Source: Gari tellinella
Taxonomy: Eukaryota > Mollusca > Bivalvia > Cardiida > Psammobiidae
Reading direction: 5' to 3'
NCBI GenBank assembly: GCA_922989275.2
Contig: OV277866.1
Span: 58,767,246-58,831,245 of the forward strand
DNA length: 64,000 nucleotides
Below the pieces are notes generated by a model, which was given only the letters and a program-made list of their open reading frames with translations, did not search any database and was not told the origin of the DNA. The position numbers and the translations under genes are program-made. This document shows positions 23,501-35,500 of the stretch, in pieces (positions within the stretch are counted from its first letter, which is position 1; the number at the start of each line of letters is the position of its first letter).

Positions 23501-26500
23501 TCGACCCATAGGGAAGCTTCGTTCCAAATATCAGATTCTTAATGCAAATAATTTATAACGGTCATTAAGGCTTAAAGCGACTCGCAACCAGATGGTGCAT
23601 TAAAAATAGTGATTTGTAAATATGTGTCAAACGCTTATATAAATGGTAAAGAATTAGTTTAAGATAAGAAATTCTGTTTAAAAAAATGTATTTCAATAAA
23701 AAAAATATTGGTCTCTGGTGGGATTCGAACCCGGGGCCCGGCATTGGCGGACAGAATGCAAAATAGGGGAAACCGCTTAGACCAATGGACCACGGAACTA
23801 TCCGTTTATCTCGGATCGATTTAACGTATTTCAATGTGTAGCGATCGAAAGTGCATACAACTTCACAATTCGGCTCGGGTTTATGTCTGAGCCCGTGTAC
23901 AGAAGCAACAACAACAACTATACCGTCTACTAGTCGGTATAGAAAAACGATGGAAAATATCTAAAAATCTAAGATTCGGTGACGATTCTTGAGACTTTTT
24001 TTGGACTGATCATATTTTTTTAATGTCAGAAGCCAAATAATGCCACAAATTTGCTTTTATTTGAGTATTTTATTTTATTTTGACAAGTACACCATCCGGT
24101 TGCGAGTCCCTTTAAAGTAGAAGGTCTACTTTACTTTACCTTTTTTTTTTTTTTTTTTGTAAATGTTTCATGTAATATTAGCGCATTTAAACACTTATCA
24201 AAAACTTTAACCGTGCGAAATTAGCCGAAAAGTAAATGAAATTATGACTAAAATTTAATTTTTAAATATCAGCATTCTAATGAAAATATTTAATGTAGTA
24301 TTAGTGAATTTCAACACACACCCCATAACCTTAAGCAAGAAAACTAACGCCGACGCAGGGGCGATTCCGTAAGCCCCCCAATTCTCCAGATAGGCGAATA
24401 TGCGAGCTAAAAATGTACTAATATCAGCTCATCAAACATTTGTGTCACAGAGTGTAGGTTTATCATCACTTGTACGGCCTTGCTGTACAAGCACGCTTTT
24501 ATGGCGACGTGGTAGAGAGCATGACTGCGAACCTGACGACCCGGGTTCAAACCCGGGTCGGCGCGGGTGTTTCTTTATAAGAACACCCGGTTACATTTGG
24601 CGCCCAACAAAGGACAGGGTGTAGGTTTATCATCACTTGTACGGCCTTGCTGTACAAGCGCGCTTTTATGGCGACGTGGTAGAGAGCATGACTGCGAACA
24701 TGGCGAGCCGGGTTCAAACCCGGGTCGGTGCGGGTGTTTCTTTATAACAAGAAATATCTTTAAAAAAGATATTCCGTCGCAGGTTAAAGTTTTTTGTGGG
24801 ATACAGTATTCACTTAGCCAGAGACATGCAAGTGTATACACTGATTCTGACTTAACATCTTTCGTAAACAGACTTTCCCACATGCTAAATTTAGAGCTTA
24901 TCCACCCTAAATTTAGAAATGATGACATAGTAACGCAGCAATAATTTAGACTGCATCTCATTGTTTTGCCAGGTTTACACTCGCAAGACAGATGTGAAAA
25001 AATAACAGAACGCCAGTCTAGGCCACTTTGGCGCATCGGCCGATAAGAGTACTACATTTCAAGCACGTGGTCATTAACCAGGATTTCTGATCATTCCTGA
25101 TTGATTTAATTGTTTCATACAGTAGCGTCAAATTGGGTCAATAGACAAAACAGACCCGTCTGCGACGGGAAAAACACCCGGTTACATTTGGCGCCCAACG
25201 TGGTTTCTGTGACTGTATATGCTCAGAGTTCGACCCTCAGTCGTTCTCATACCCATATAGAAATTCGGGACGAATTTCAAGTTGTCGGGGGAGTATGTCA
25301 CAGGGTGTAGGTTTATCATCACTTGTACGGCCTTGCTGTACAAGCGCGCTTTTATGGCGACGTGGTAGAGAGCATGACTGCGAACCTGTCAAACCCGGGT
25401 CGGCGCGGGTGTTTCTTTATAAGAACACCCGGTTACATAACATTGCAACCATACAACAAAGGTATGACCGTATCAATGGGCATCACATGTCCAAGAGAAT
25501 TGACGAGAGGCACAAACGAGAGAACCGCATAGGCACATAATACGCCCACCAGAAACAAATAAATACGAAAGACTCAAGCAGGAAACGCAACACAAACAAT
25601 ACACCCACCTCTCAATCAGAACACACACACAGTCATACCACAACAAACACACACACACACACGCAATACAATTCCTTCATCTACACACTAAATAGAAAAA
25701 AGAGGGCCATGGCCCTAAATTCGCTCACCTGAGGACATTGAAGTTTGTACCTAAGTTGACTGGGCAAGACAACATTTTAATATAACTATAAATGGAGTTA
25801 TCTTCCAGACAAGAAAACATGACAAAAGTGAATTTTGTTGCCAAGCTTATGACCCTTATCCATGACACATCCTCTTATCAAGCTATTTCCATTTCCAATA
25901 AATGATAATTATTTCACTAGCGTCAGCAGAACTGGAATTATTTTCCTGACAATAAAATATGACAAAGGGGAAAAACTAAATATTGCTGCCCTTGTGCATG
26001 GCATTTTCTCTCATCAGTTTCTTTCCATACATAAAATTTCATTACAATAGCATCAGTAGAACTGAAGTTGTCTTCTTGACAAGAAAATATCACAAAGGGA
26101 AATAACTAAAAAAACAATGATGTCAGAGTTATGGCCTTTGCAAATGGCACTTCCTCTCATCAGGCTCTTTCCAAATAGGCAATTTCATTTTACCCATTAC
26201 CCCATAGCATGTTTCTAATTTTGAAAATAGGTGGCCACCTAAAGCAGGTTGAAAGTAAAGCAGAATGTGTCTTAACCCTTAGCCTGCCACTCACGACTAT
26301 AGTTTTATATGCAAACAGCTTGGATCCGGATTAGACGCCGAGTAACTCGGCGTCTCATCCGGATCCAAGCTGTTTGACACTCGGACAACATTTTCAGCAA
26401 TTTTGAGCAACTTTGAAGCACTTTGAAACTTGAAGCAGACGAGAAATATAGCAGACGACAATTTATTTGGCGGGCTAAGGGTTAATGCACACTTTGCTTT

Positions 26501-29500
26501 ACTTTTGCATCTTACATTTTCATGACTGTTTAAAGTGGAATTATTGAAAAGACATACAGATAACTCTGACAAAACCAATATTAAACATATGTATAAATAT
26601 GGCATAAGACATAATTACATAACTGTCAGTGGATCACTTCCAGATCCTGTTTCTCTAAGTATGAATCAGACTGAACCATATCTAAACTTTAGCAGACAAC
26701 ATGTTCAGCTGATCATGACCGGGCCGTTCTGTGATACTCACTACCAGTTCAGAGTTGCATAATATTTGACCTCAGTGGCTAGAACTCTTGGGCTTACCCT
26801 TACCAGACTGAAATGATGTCTGCTTAAAACCTACTGTATGTGAAAAGTGTACAAAAAAACAATTTAGAAAATGTTAAGTTGGTAAATGAGTGGCAAATAG
26901 GTTGGATCCAGATTAGATGTAGCATTATGATTATGTTGCATCTGATCTGGATCCAAAATGTTTGCAAATATTGGCTATTTGCCCATAGTATATTAAGGGT
27001 AACTCAGGTAAATACAGTTCTGCCTAAATCAAAAATACTGTAAAACCTGCCTAGAGCAGCACTTAAACTGTGCAGGGTGGTGTCAAATGTGACCCTAGGG
27101 ATTTCATTTTAACAAACTATAGAGGGATCCACCAGGAGATTCTACTGTACAAATATCAAAGCTTAGGGCCTAGTAGTTTTGGGCAAGAAGATTTTTTAAA
27201 GATTTTTGCTTTTTTGCTTTTTCAAGCAGAGTTTGTGCTTTTTTTCCTTTTTTTTGAACAACTTCTGTAGAGAAGCATCCAAGGAACATCATGAGCAGTT
27301 TGAACTCTCCCTACAATCGGCGGGTTTCAGAGGAGATGTCGTTTGAAGTAAAAGTGAACGGACAGACGGACAGACGGACAGACGTACTACGGACGGTGAG
27401 CGGTCACAATAGCTCACCTTGAGCCTTTGGCTCAGGTGAGCTAACAACACGCAAGACAAACATAAAGCAAAGTGAATATAGGAGCCCGCCTTGGTACAGT
27501 CAGTAGCAATCAATATTAATTATAAATTAATTATTAACAACCACTGGGGGGTTAAACCTGGGTTTAGGGGCGCCCAACCTCACTCTTATCTCCTATATGA
27601 ACCTATAAAGACGAACAGTGTATATAAAATATAAACCCTGTTCCAAAACCTTACAATCAAAAAGACCGCCAACACAGTAAGTAAATACATGTAAAACATC
27701 TAACAAAATATCTATGACAAGATTATAAGTAACACGGGAAAGAATTTAACATTTAAGCCCGTGCTAAAAATAACCCACTGTGGCAACGGTCATATTGTAC
27801 TCAAGCGACTAGTTTGTAGTCACGAGTAACTGTAAGACATGGATGGGTTCAGGGTACGACAGAGAGGGAGAGAAAAAACAAAGCACGAAAATCCGACATA
27901 ACCCTCCCGGTTAAGGACGACTTTAGAGATACATCATCATGTAGTGCTAAGCCCTGTCTGTCGTCGCACAACCAAAGATGAAAGCATCGTTATCAATTGT
28001 AGATTGATCGATAACCAAACGTGAAATGCGCAGCAATATAGTTGGATCATAATCTTTTTTGAGGAAGAATCTAATACGTTTCACAAACAGGTTTTGAAAA
28101 TGAATATGTCCAAGAATCTTACGAAGTCTGTAAATAACATCACCATAAAACTCCGGATGTGAAATACCTTGCCGAAGAAAAGACTTTAAGTTACATTTAT
28201 ACTTGTTAATGAGAGGAAGATTTCTATAAAAGAATTTAGAAAATGTTTTACGAACTTTATGAAATCTGTACCCCTGTTTAAGAAGCTTTTCAGTAATAGT
28301 TTTATTACGAATGTGGAAGTCCTCAACAGAGGTACAGGTCCTAGCAAAACGAATAAGTTGTGAAATATAAACATATAAGCCTTTTACATCAATTCTGTCA
28401 TCGACCAAAAATAACAACCGTATTAATGCCATCACTACTAATTACCAATAACCTCATCAATGCAATCCTTAACAAAACTATATACGATTCTCAAATGCCA
28501 TCGATTGAATGGTCAATACGGGTTCTCGTGCGGGTCTGCAAAAAGTTATATTGACCCTCAAAAGAGATAATGACAACGTGTAAATAAAACAGACAATTTT
28601 CACAAACGTGAAAATAAAACCGGCAAATTCAAAACAAACAAAAGAGCAGCAAATTAAACAACAATAGTTTATTGCAACCAATAAAGGTAACAAGCTGTTT
28701 GATAAGATTTTTTCTTATATGTCGTATTTTTGAAGTTTGGTTAATTATATGAGCCGTCTGAGAAGGATATATAATATAATAAGTATCCACTTATGTCGAG
28801 GTCATTATGTATTTTACGGACTGGATAACGAACTGACTACGACAAGAGTAGTTAATTATACCAATGCAATCACTAACAATAAACAACAACATTACCAATG
28901 CTATGACTAACAGTAATCAACAACTGTATCAATAATTCAATACCATCACAAATAACAACATTTTAACAACAACGTTTTCGATAACATCACTATTAACAAG
29001 ACTTTCTTTTTAAAAAAAAGCATGTCTTCCCTGTATACCCATATTAGCCAAGAAATTAAATGGTCAAGCCCAATTTGCGAATGACATGAACAATTTTACA
29101 TAAATCTATGAAAAATTTGAAGAAATCCCTCTATTTTTAAGGAGTAGTAAACAAAACAGAACTTTTCTCTTAAATATTCCTGGTACGAAACAAATGTAAA
29201 GCCATTTAGCCACTTTTAAATAAGTTGCATTCCAAAGTGTTAACTTCATGAAAACCTTCATAATTTATTATATTCTGACATCAAAAAGAATCTTTACACT
29301 TTTATATTGAGCATAAATATTTCGTGTCATACATTTTACTATAATGAGTGTAAAAATAATACTCCACACTTTGCACTATTTTACCAAATATTTAATCACA
29401 TGTACGGCATTCAAACGTCAGTTCAATGAGTTCAAGATGTTGTGAATCACAATTTAGCGCTGATGTGCACGTGACGCGGGAACGACGTCACATTGTATAT

Positions 29501-32500
29501 ATATCATGTATGATTTGAAGGCAGAAGAACGTTATAGATTACAATATTAGTTTGAAGACACAACGCATTCGTTATTTATTACCCACTATTACGATACGAG
29601 ATTATTTGCCTTGATTAAGAGTGGAGGCCAAATTCCAAACCACGTCATTATATTCCCATATAAGTTTTTTATCTGTAAAAGTTTACAGCCACTCATTCTA
29701 AAAGCATGAACAGTGTAAGAGGAATTAGCTGCACTAGATGTGTCCTTATTTTTTCTATGTTGGAAAAATATCAAAGGTTCATAACTTTTGTCAAAAAGGT
29801 CTCTGCTCAAGAATTTCTTCCTACATAAGTTGTTAATCTGTGAAAATTTGGAGTAGTGTAGAAGCTGCACAAGAATTTTAACAGCCAGACGGATGGACAG
29901 AAATACAAAAAGCACAACATCGATGTCTCCCTTTCCAGTATTTGTTTACCTTCCAATGATTCTTCAGTGTCTTCAATAGCGTCTTTTAGTATACGTCGTC
30001 CAACATCATTCTGTCTTGCTTGCATTGGGATGGTTTCTGAAATATTAAAACACATCAAAACTTCTAGATAAGCAGTTATCAAACAATGTCTGAAATTCAC
30101 ACATCTTTGTTGTTATGTACTTGGCATATGCCTCAGAGACATAGACACCGATACATCTCTTGTTGGGATATTTTATTTCAAAGTCGATCATTAATAACAA
30201 TTTCTTCACTTGAAAACAGTGCAAACAATCTACATTATGTGTAACATCCAAACAACGACCCCTAGCAGCCGCTGAAATATAAATGTCTTGACCACAAACA
30301 TTTCTTTAAATTGCTTGTTAATCATTTAAAGAAGACACGTACATAAATCTGAATAAGGGGAGATCCTTCAAAAGCACAGAAAACAAAGCAAATACTGAAA
30401 ATTGCAGGCTCGGTTTAATTGAGTCTGTTCATGAGCAATACTGAAATATGCAACAGTGCTCACGCCCCCTAGCACCAACTTAAGCGGAATTCAACTTTCA
30501 ACTGTAAATGCGCTGAAATCAATGATTCCAAAGGATCAGAAAGTATAACAACACTGAGAATGAAGTACGGGGCGACTTTTTACAGCCGCCACACAAGCAC
30601 TTAACATCTGCTGTTGTGAATTATATAAATCTGAATAAGGGGAGATCCTACGAAAGCACAGAAAACAAAGTACATACCTAAACAAATGTAACTTCTTAAT
30701 ACAGGAGGTCTAGTAGGTAATGTAAATATAACCTAAAGGAGATAAGATAAGATCAGATGCAACTTGTCTTAATCAACTGTCAAAATTAATGTAGTGCAAC
30801 CTTTTTGTGATGACTGCTAAACCTCCGTATCCTAGTAACCTTTTTATTCTTATATGTTGCATAGACAAGTGGTGTATGACTGCTTATACAATTGATACAG
30901 CACGAATGATACATGAAAGTCCGAATATAATCTTATTGTGTTAAGCATCCAGCTTTGAAGTTGAAACTCTCAACAGGGCAATTCTACTTTACTACTGTCT
31001 TGACTTAACTGGTCAAAATCAACAATAAATACTAATTTTTCGCTTCTTCTAGTGACCATTTCACCCATTCCTATATAAATTATTCATGAGCGTTTGCATT
31101 CTTAACTTCATACACAATTAACTGTAACGTCAAACGTTTAACCCAAGTTAGCCTGTACTAAAGTATCTAATCAAAATAAATCTCTAAGAAACTGTACTGA
31201 ATATCTTTGTTTTATTGCAGATTTAATTTGCTTTAGTGCTTAAAACGAGTTGCTACTTCCCTTAGGGGGGCCAAACTTAAGGATATAGAACAAGATTACA
31301 TTGACAATCTTACACGAAAGGGTAGCGGCATGAGATAGTTCAAATATAGAGGTAATAGGTAAAGGCATGATATGTAATTTTGTAAGGGAAAAGACTATAG
31401 ATCATGAATAATTCTTCTATAGACATACCTTCTGCAGGCTCACTTGTTTCTTTCAGCATCTCATCTTTATTCACTTTAACAATAGATAGTTCTTCCACAT
31501 CAAGCAATGCTAATATATGATGTATGTAGTCCAAAGCATCAATATCAGTAGAGGACTTTCCAACACCCAGTGTGGCTGTAAGACCAACTATCTGCAAACA
31601 ATTACATATTTACAACATTTTGACACATTCAAGTCAATTACATGTAGTTCATGTCAAACATAATTAAATATGTATGATAAATATTTTATAACATCCTAAA
31701 AGCTCAAGAATAGATACGATATGACATTTAAGTAGTGGTATTCCTCTTCTCTATATATTTACATACACATATATATTAACCCTTTTCTCCACACAGGCAC
31801 TCTTGTTGATGCATTTACCTATTCCTTAAACCAATACATACTCTTGATTCTACTACATCGCAACAAAATGTCATACAAAAGTTTCCTTTCTGTACGGTGT
31901 CTGGAAAAGGCAAGCTAAAGGTAAAGTATGAATATCATAAAAAATCTGCCTATCCTAAACACTGCAATTAAGCAATGGGGGGGGGGGGGTTCAATATTTT
32001 TTCCTGTGTGTGATACAAAAAGTGCTGAATTTTTCTTTAGATATTTCATTTTAGAATTATATATTTTAATATTTACACTTCAATTACATTCTGAAACAAT
32101 AAACATATTGGCTTGAACGTATTTCATACTTGCATGAAAAACATTGACTGCAACGCCACTTACTTTGAAATTTCATTTGAGCGGATAATGCCCTTCTAGT
32201 TGGCTATATTTATGAATGAGACAGTAGTGAAGATATTTGACTAAAATTTGAAATCATAAAAAAAACTTGATATCGTACTTCTGTTTTTATGAGTAAATTA
32301 TCAAAAATGTTTTTCCTAAATATCACAAATGACATCATTTCACATTGACGTTGAATCTACAATTTGGCGCCAAATCTTCATTTTTGGTGTTACATTTAGT
32401 TATGGAACTCATTTTGGGCGATTAAATAGCAAACAGCTTTTGACAGGCGACTATGGCTATTCCATTCTCTGCAGATATTAATGTTTCATGAATGTGTGAA

Positions 32501-35500
32501 TTATATTGGGTCTATTCAACGTGTTTGAATAGTCAAATTGTAATTAATATATCCCTGAAATATCAAAATGCGGAGTTTAATCCTGATTTATTCTTTACTT
32601 AACTCTAAATACATCTATATTTAGATCCAACACTTAAAAAGCAATTGCTTACAAGTAATAAAGGAAATTCCCTTTTAAAGCTAGTCTTCTAAATTAGTGA
32701 AATGTGTATGAGAATTGATCACATTCAAACACAAAGGATACTTAGGCATGTTGTTTGTCTGTAACAACTCTATCTGGTCCCATGTTAACTAAAAGTCTTA
32801 AGACGAAAATTCGGATCAGATCAATTAATTTGGATCAAATGTGAGACCGAGATCAAAATCGGTCTTCATAAAACAGATCAACATGATGGTTGCGAAATAA
32901 TAACTTCAAATTTACTGAACATAGATCCAGTTCTGGATCAAAACTATGTGACTTTATTACACATTTACAGTGCTAAAAATCTAAGCAATATGAAACTGAG
33001 CAATACAAATGCATTTAAAAAGCTTGGGTATTTTTTGCATTTAAATTGCTTGTTTACAAATACCTGAGGCAGCTTGTTAGTGCCATTGGACTTTTCCAAC
33101 AAATAAATCCTCATCAAATTGCTGTATGGACTGTCTTTCTTTGTGTGGTGACACTCATCGAGAATTATCAAAGAGAATTTTGATATACTAGTCACACTTC
33201 CACTCTCCAAGTTGTTCACCAGTATTTGAGGAGTGAAGCATAAAATATCGTAGTGTTGCAGGAACTCTCCCATCATCTGTGACTCTTCGCCATCCCCTTG
33301 AAGCAACTTTGTCTGTAAATCAACAAAAATTTTGTTTGAGTCATTGATCAAAATAAAAAAGTACATATACATGACCTTAACAAACACTGTACCTGAGAAG
33401 AGAATACTTAGGGTACACCAAGATCAGACAGATATTTAATCAATGTTTGCAATGTGCTAATGAGTATACCAGTGCTAACCCTAAAGTGCATACCTTTGAA
33501 GATTTGAGTATGCTATATGAAATAATACAATTGGCTCATGTGCTTACAGTCATGGTGACTTTAAAATTAGAAAAGGGGTTTCGGAAAAAGAAGACTTGTA
33601 TATACATGTAGTTTACACTGAAGCCAGATATGGAAAACCATACACTCCCATTGGTTGCCATCCTTTTTTATTATTTCAACTATTCCAATAGTGGGTCGCC
33701 CGTGGATGATTTGTGTATGATGTTCAGGCCAGTGATTTCAGACAACAAGATTTCTTTTTAAGTTTTCAGTATAGCTATCATGTGTAAATTTACCCAACCA
33801 CTGGCAGACATGTATTTTAGCTACAACAAAATATCTTTAAACAAAAGCATCTAGAAAGTCCTGATATCGCTCAACTGTCACAATCCATACACAACTGTAG
33901 CTGCTAAAGTGAAAAGATTTTAGATATTGCATTTTCAACATGTAAAAGGCAGATCACTCTTGACCAATTTAACAGACTTCTCCCCTAAATGAACTTATCC
34001 TCCCATAAATGAACCCATTCAAGAACTAATATTTACAGTTTTACAAATTTTTATTAATATCAATTAACATTTATAAACACTAGAGTGTAAACAACACTAC
34101 AAAAAGCCTGTTTAGCATTCCCAGTAAATTAAGGGCAGACAACTCTTGACACAATTATCATATCTATTTACAAGAGAGCCAGCATTGCCCTAATCGCTAA
34201 CCTGATCATGATGACATTAAAATTGATCAAGTAAACAGATTATGCAAGTTTTCACTGAAAACATAGCATTGCTGATGCTTACTTTAAAAAACAAACAGAA
34301 AGTAAGCAAAAAGCTCCAAATGGTGCTTTCTACTTTAACTTCAGTCTGATTTAAAAAAATTATAACATAATCTACTGGGGCCCGTTTTACTAAACTACTT
34401 ACGCAAAAATTTGCGTAAGTCAAAATCGTTTTACTCTTATTTTTCGATCATAAACGTTTGCAAACGTTTGTAGCAAGTGATTATAAAAAATATAAACTAA
34501 AATTTAAAATTTTGACTTACGCAAAAATTTTGCGTAAGTAGTTTAGTAAAACGGGCCCCTGGTTAATAATTGCATTATGACATGTGATGCACATAACCTG
34601 GAACTCTGGAAGGTGTTTCCTAATCCTGTCATATTGCTGTTTAATTAGAGCACCTGTTCTTGCCATGAACACTACTTTCCCTTCACCTGTAAATATCAAA
34701 TGTAAAGTCATAATAGTTCAATATTGGTTTAACCCTTTGAACCCTAGTCCCGCATATAGGCGTCATTTTCAAACAGTGTACATGTGAATAGTACACTTGT
34801 CCTGTGCAAACAGTGAAGACCAAGATCAGAGGGCTCCGAAAGGAGCCCTCTGATCAGGGTCTTCACTGTTTGTCATAATGCTAAACATAGGCAAAAACAG
34901 CCCTTAAAATTCCGCAATGGACTAGACTAAATGGAAACCGGAATTGTCCATTTAAAGTTTTAGGGAGGAAAGAGTTAAGTCAAATAAACACCAGTAACGG
35001 AATTTCAACTAGAAGTATATGGTTCAGTTCAATTAAATTTTCCCTACATAGATGCCCCTTTACCTTTTCACCCCTGAAAACTTTAGATGAACAATTCCAG
35101 TTTCTGATTAAGTCTTATCAATTTTCTAAACATTTAATTGATTTATATAATTCATATGTGAAAATGACAAGCAGCGCAGACCCTGATCAGAGGGTTCCTA
35201 CATTGTTTGGGTTGCATAAGACAAATATACAATATAACTGTTGTACACTGTTTGTAAATAATGCATATACACATAGAGGTTTGACTCTATATCTATCACT
35301 AGGTTCAACAAGCTGCTCTATATATAATTATATATATTTGAATCTTGTCAATTCGCACCCTAATCTTGCAAGTTGAATCCCTTTTGCAGAAGGTTTCTGC
35401 TCATGGTCTGGTAGACGTTTAGGTAATAAATTTGCTGGATTTGCTTTCATTAGCTAGATACAGGTACGTTCATCAAATTATTCCCCCTATAAAATTTAGA

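Larger units (their letters stand above)
25699..27443. mobile_element. CTCACCTG-ended repeat element, copy 4, exact ends
   Basis: It starts AGAGGGCCATGGCCCT and TTCGCTCACCTGAGG. It ends TGAGCCTTTGGCTCAGGTGAGCTAA. The paired empty site at 11.4 kb fixes both ends to within a base or two and proves that this repeat moves as a unit. The interior has several TTTCCAT and GACAAGAAAATATGACAAAG units and carries a nested MITE. A GACGGACAGACGG run precedes the right end. Confidence 0.8.
25546..27589 (-). repeat. Interspersed repeat, inverted copy, split by an insertion
   Basis: The outer parts (25,546-25,698 and 27,444-27,589) are the reverse complement of 11,341-11,640. They include CAAACACACACACACACACACG, ATACACCCACCTCTCAATC and AACCACTGGGGGGTTAAACC. 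The 1.75-kb insertion falls between AATAGAAAA and CAACACGCAAGAC, which are adjacent in the intact copy. Confidence 0.75.

Noticed and set aside
24400..24944. Long plus-strand frames with [20 protein letters not shown]
   Set aside because: The peptide is repeated three times because the short LTR is repeated; it is a translated LTR with tRNA-like boxes. Only the last 60 codons are kept as an open question.
29589..29915. 108-codon minus-strand frame next to exon 11
   Set aside because: There is no recognised motif and no splice phase that fits the sensor gene. The donor of exon 11 lies at 29,949, so this is intron.
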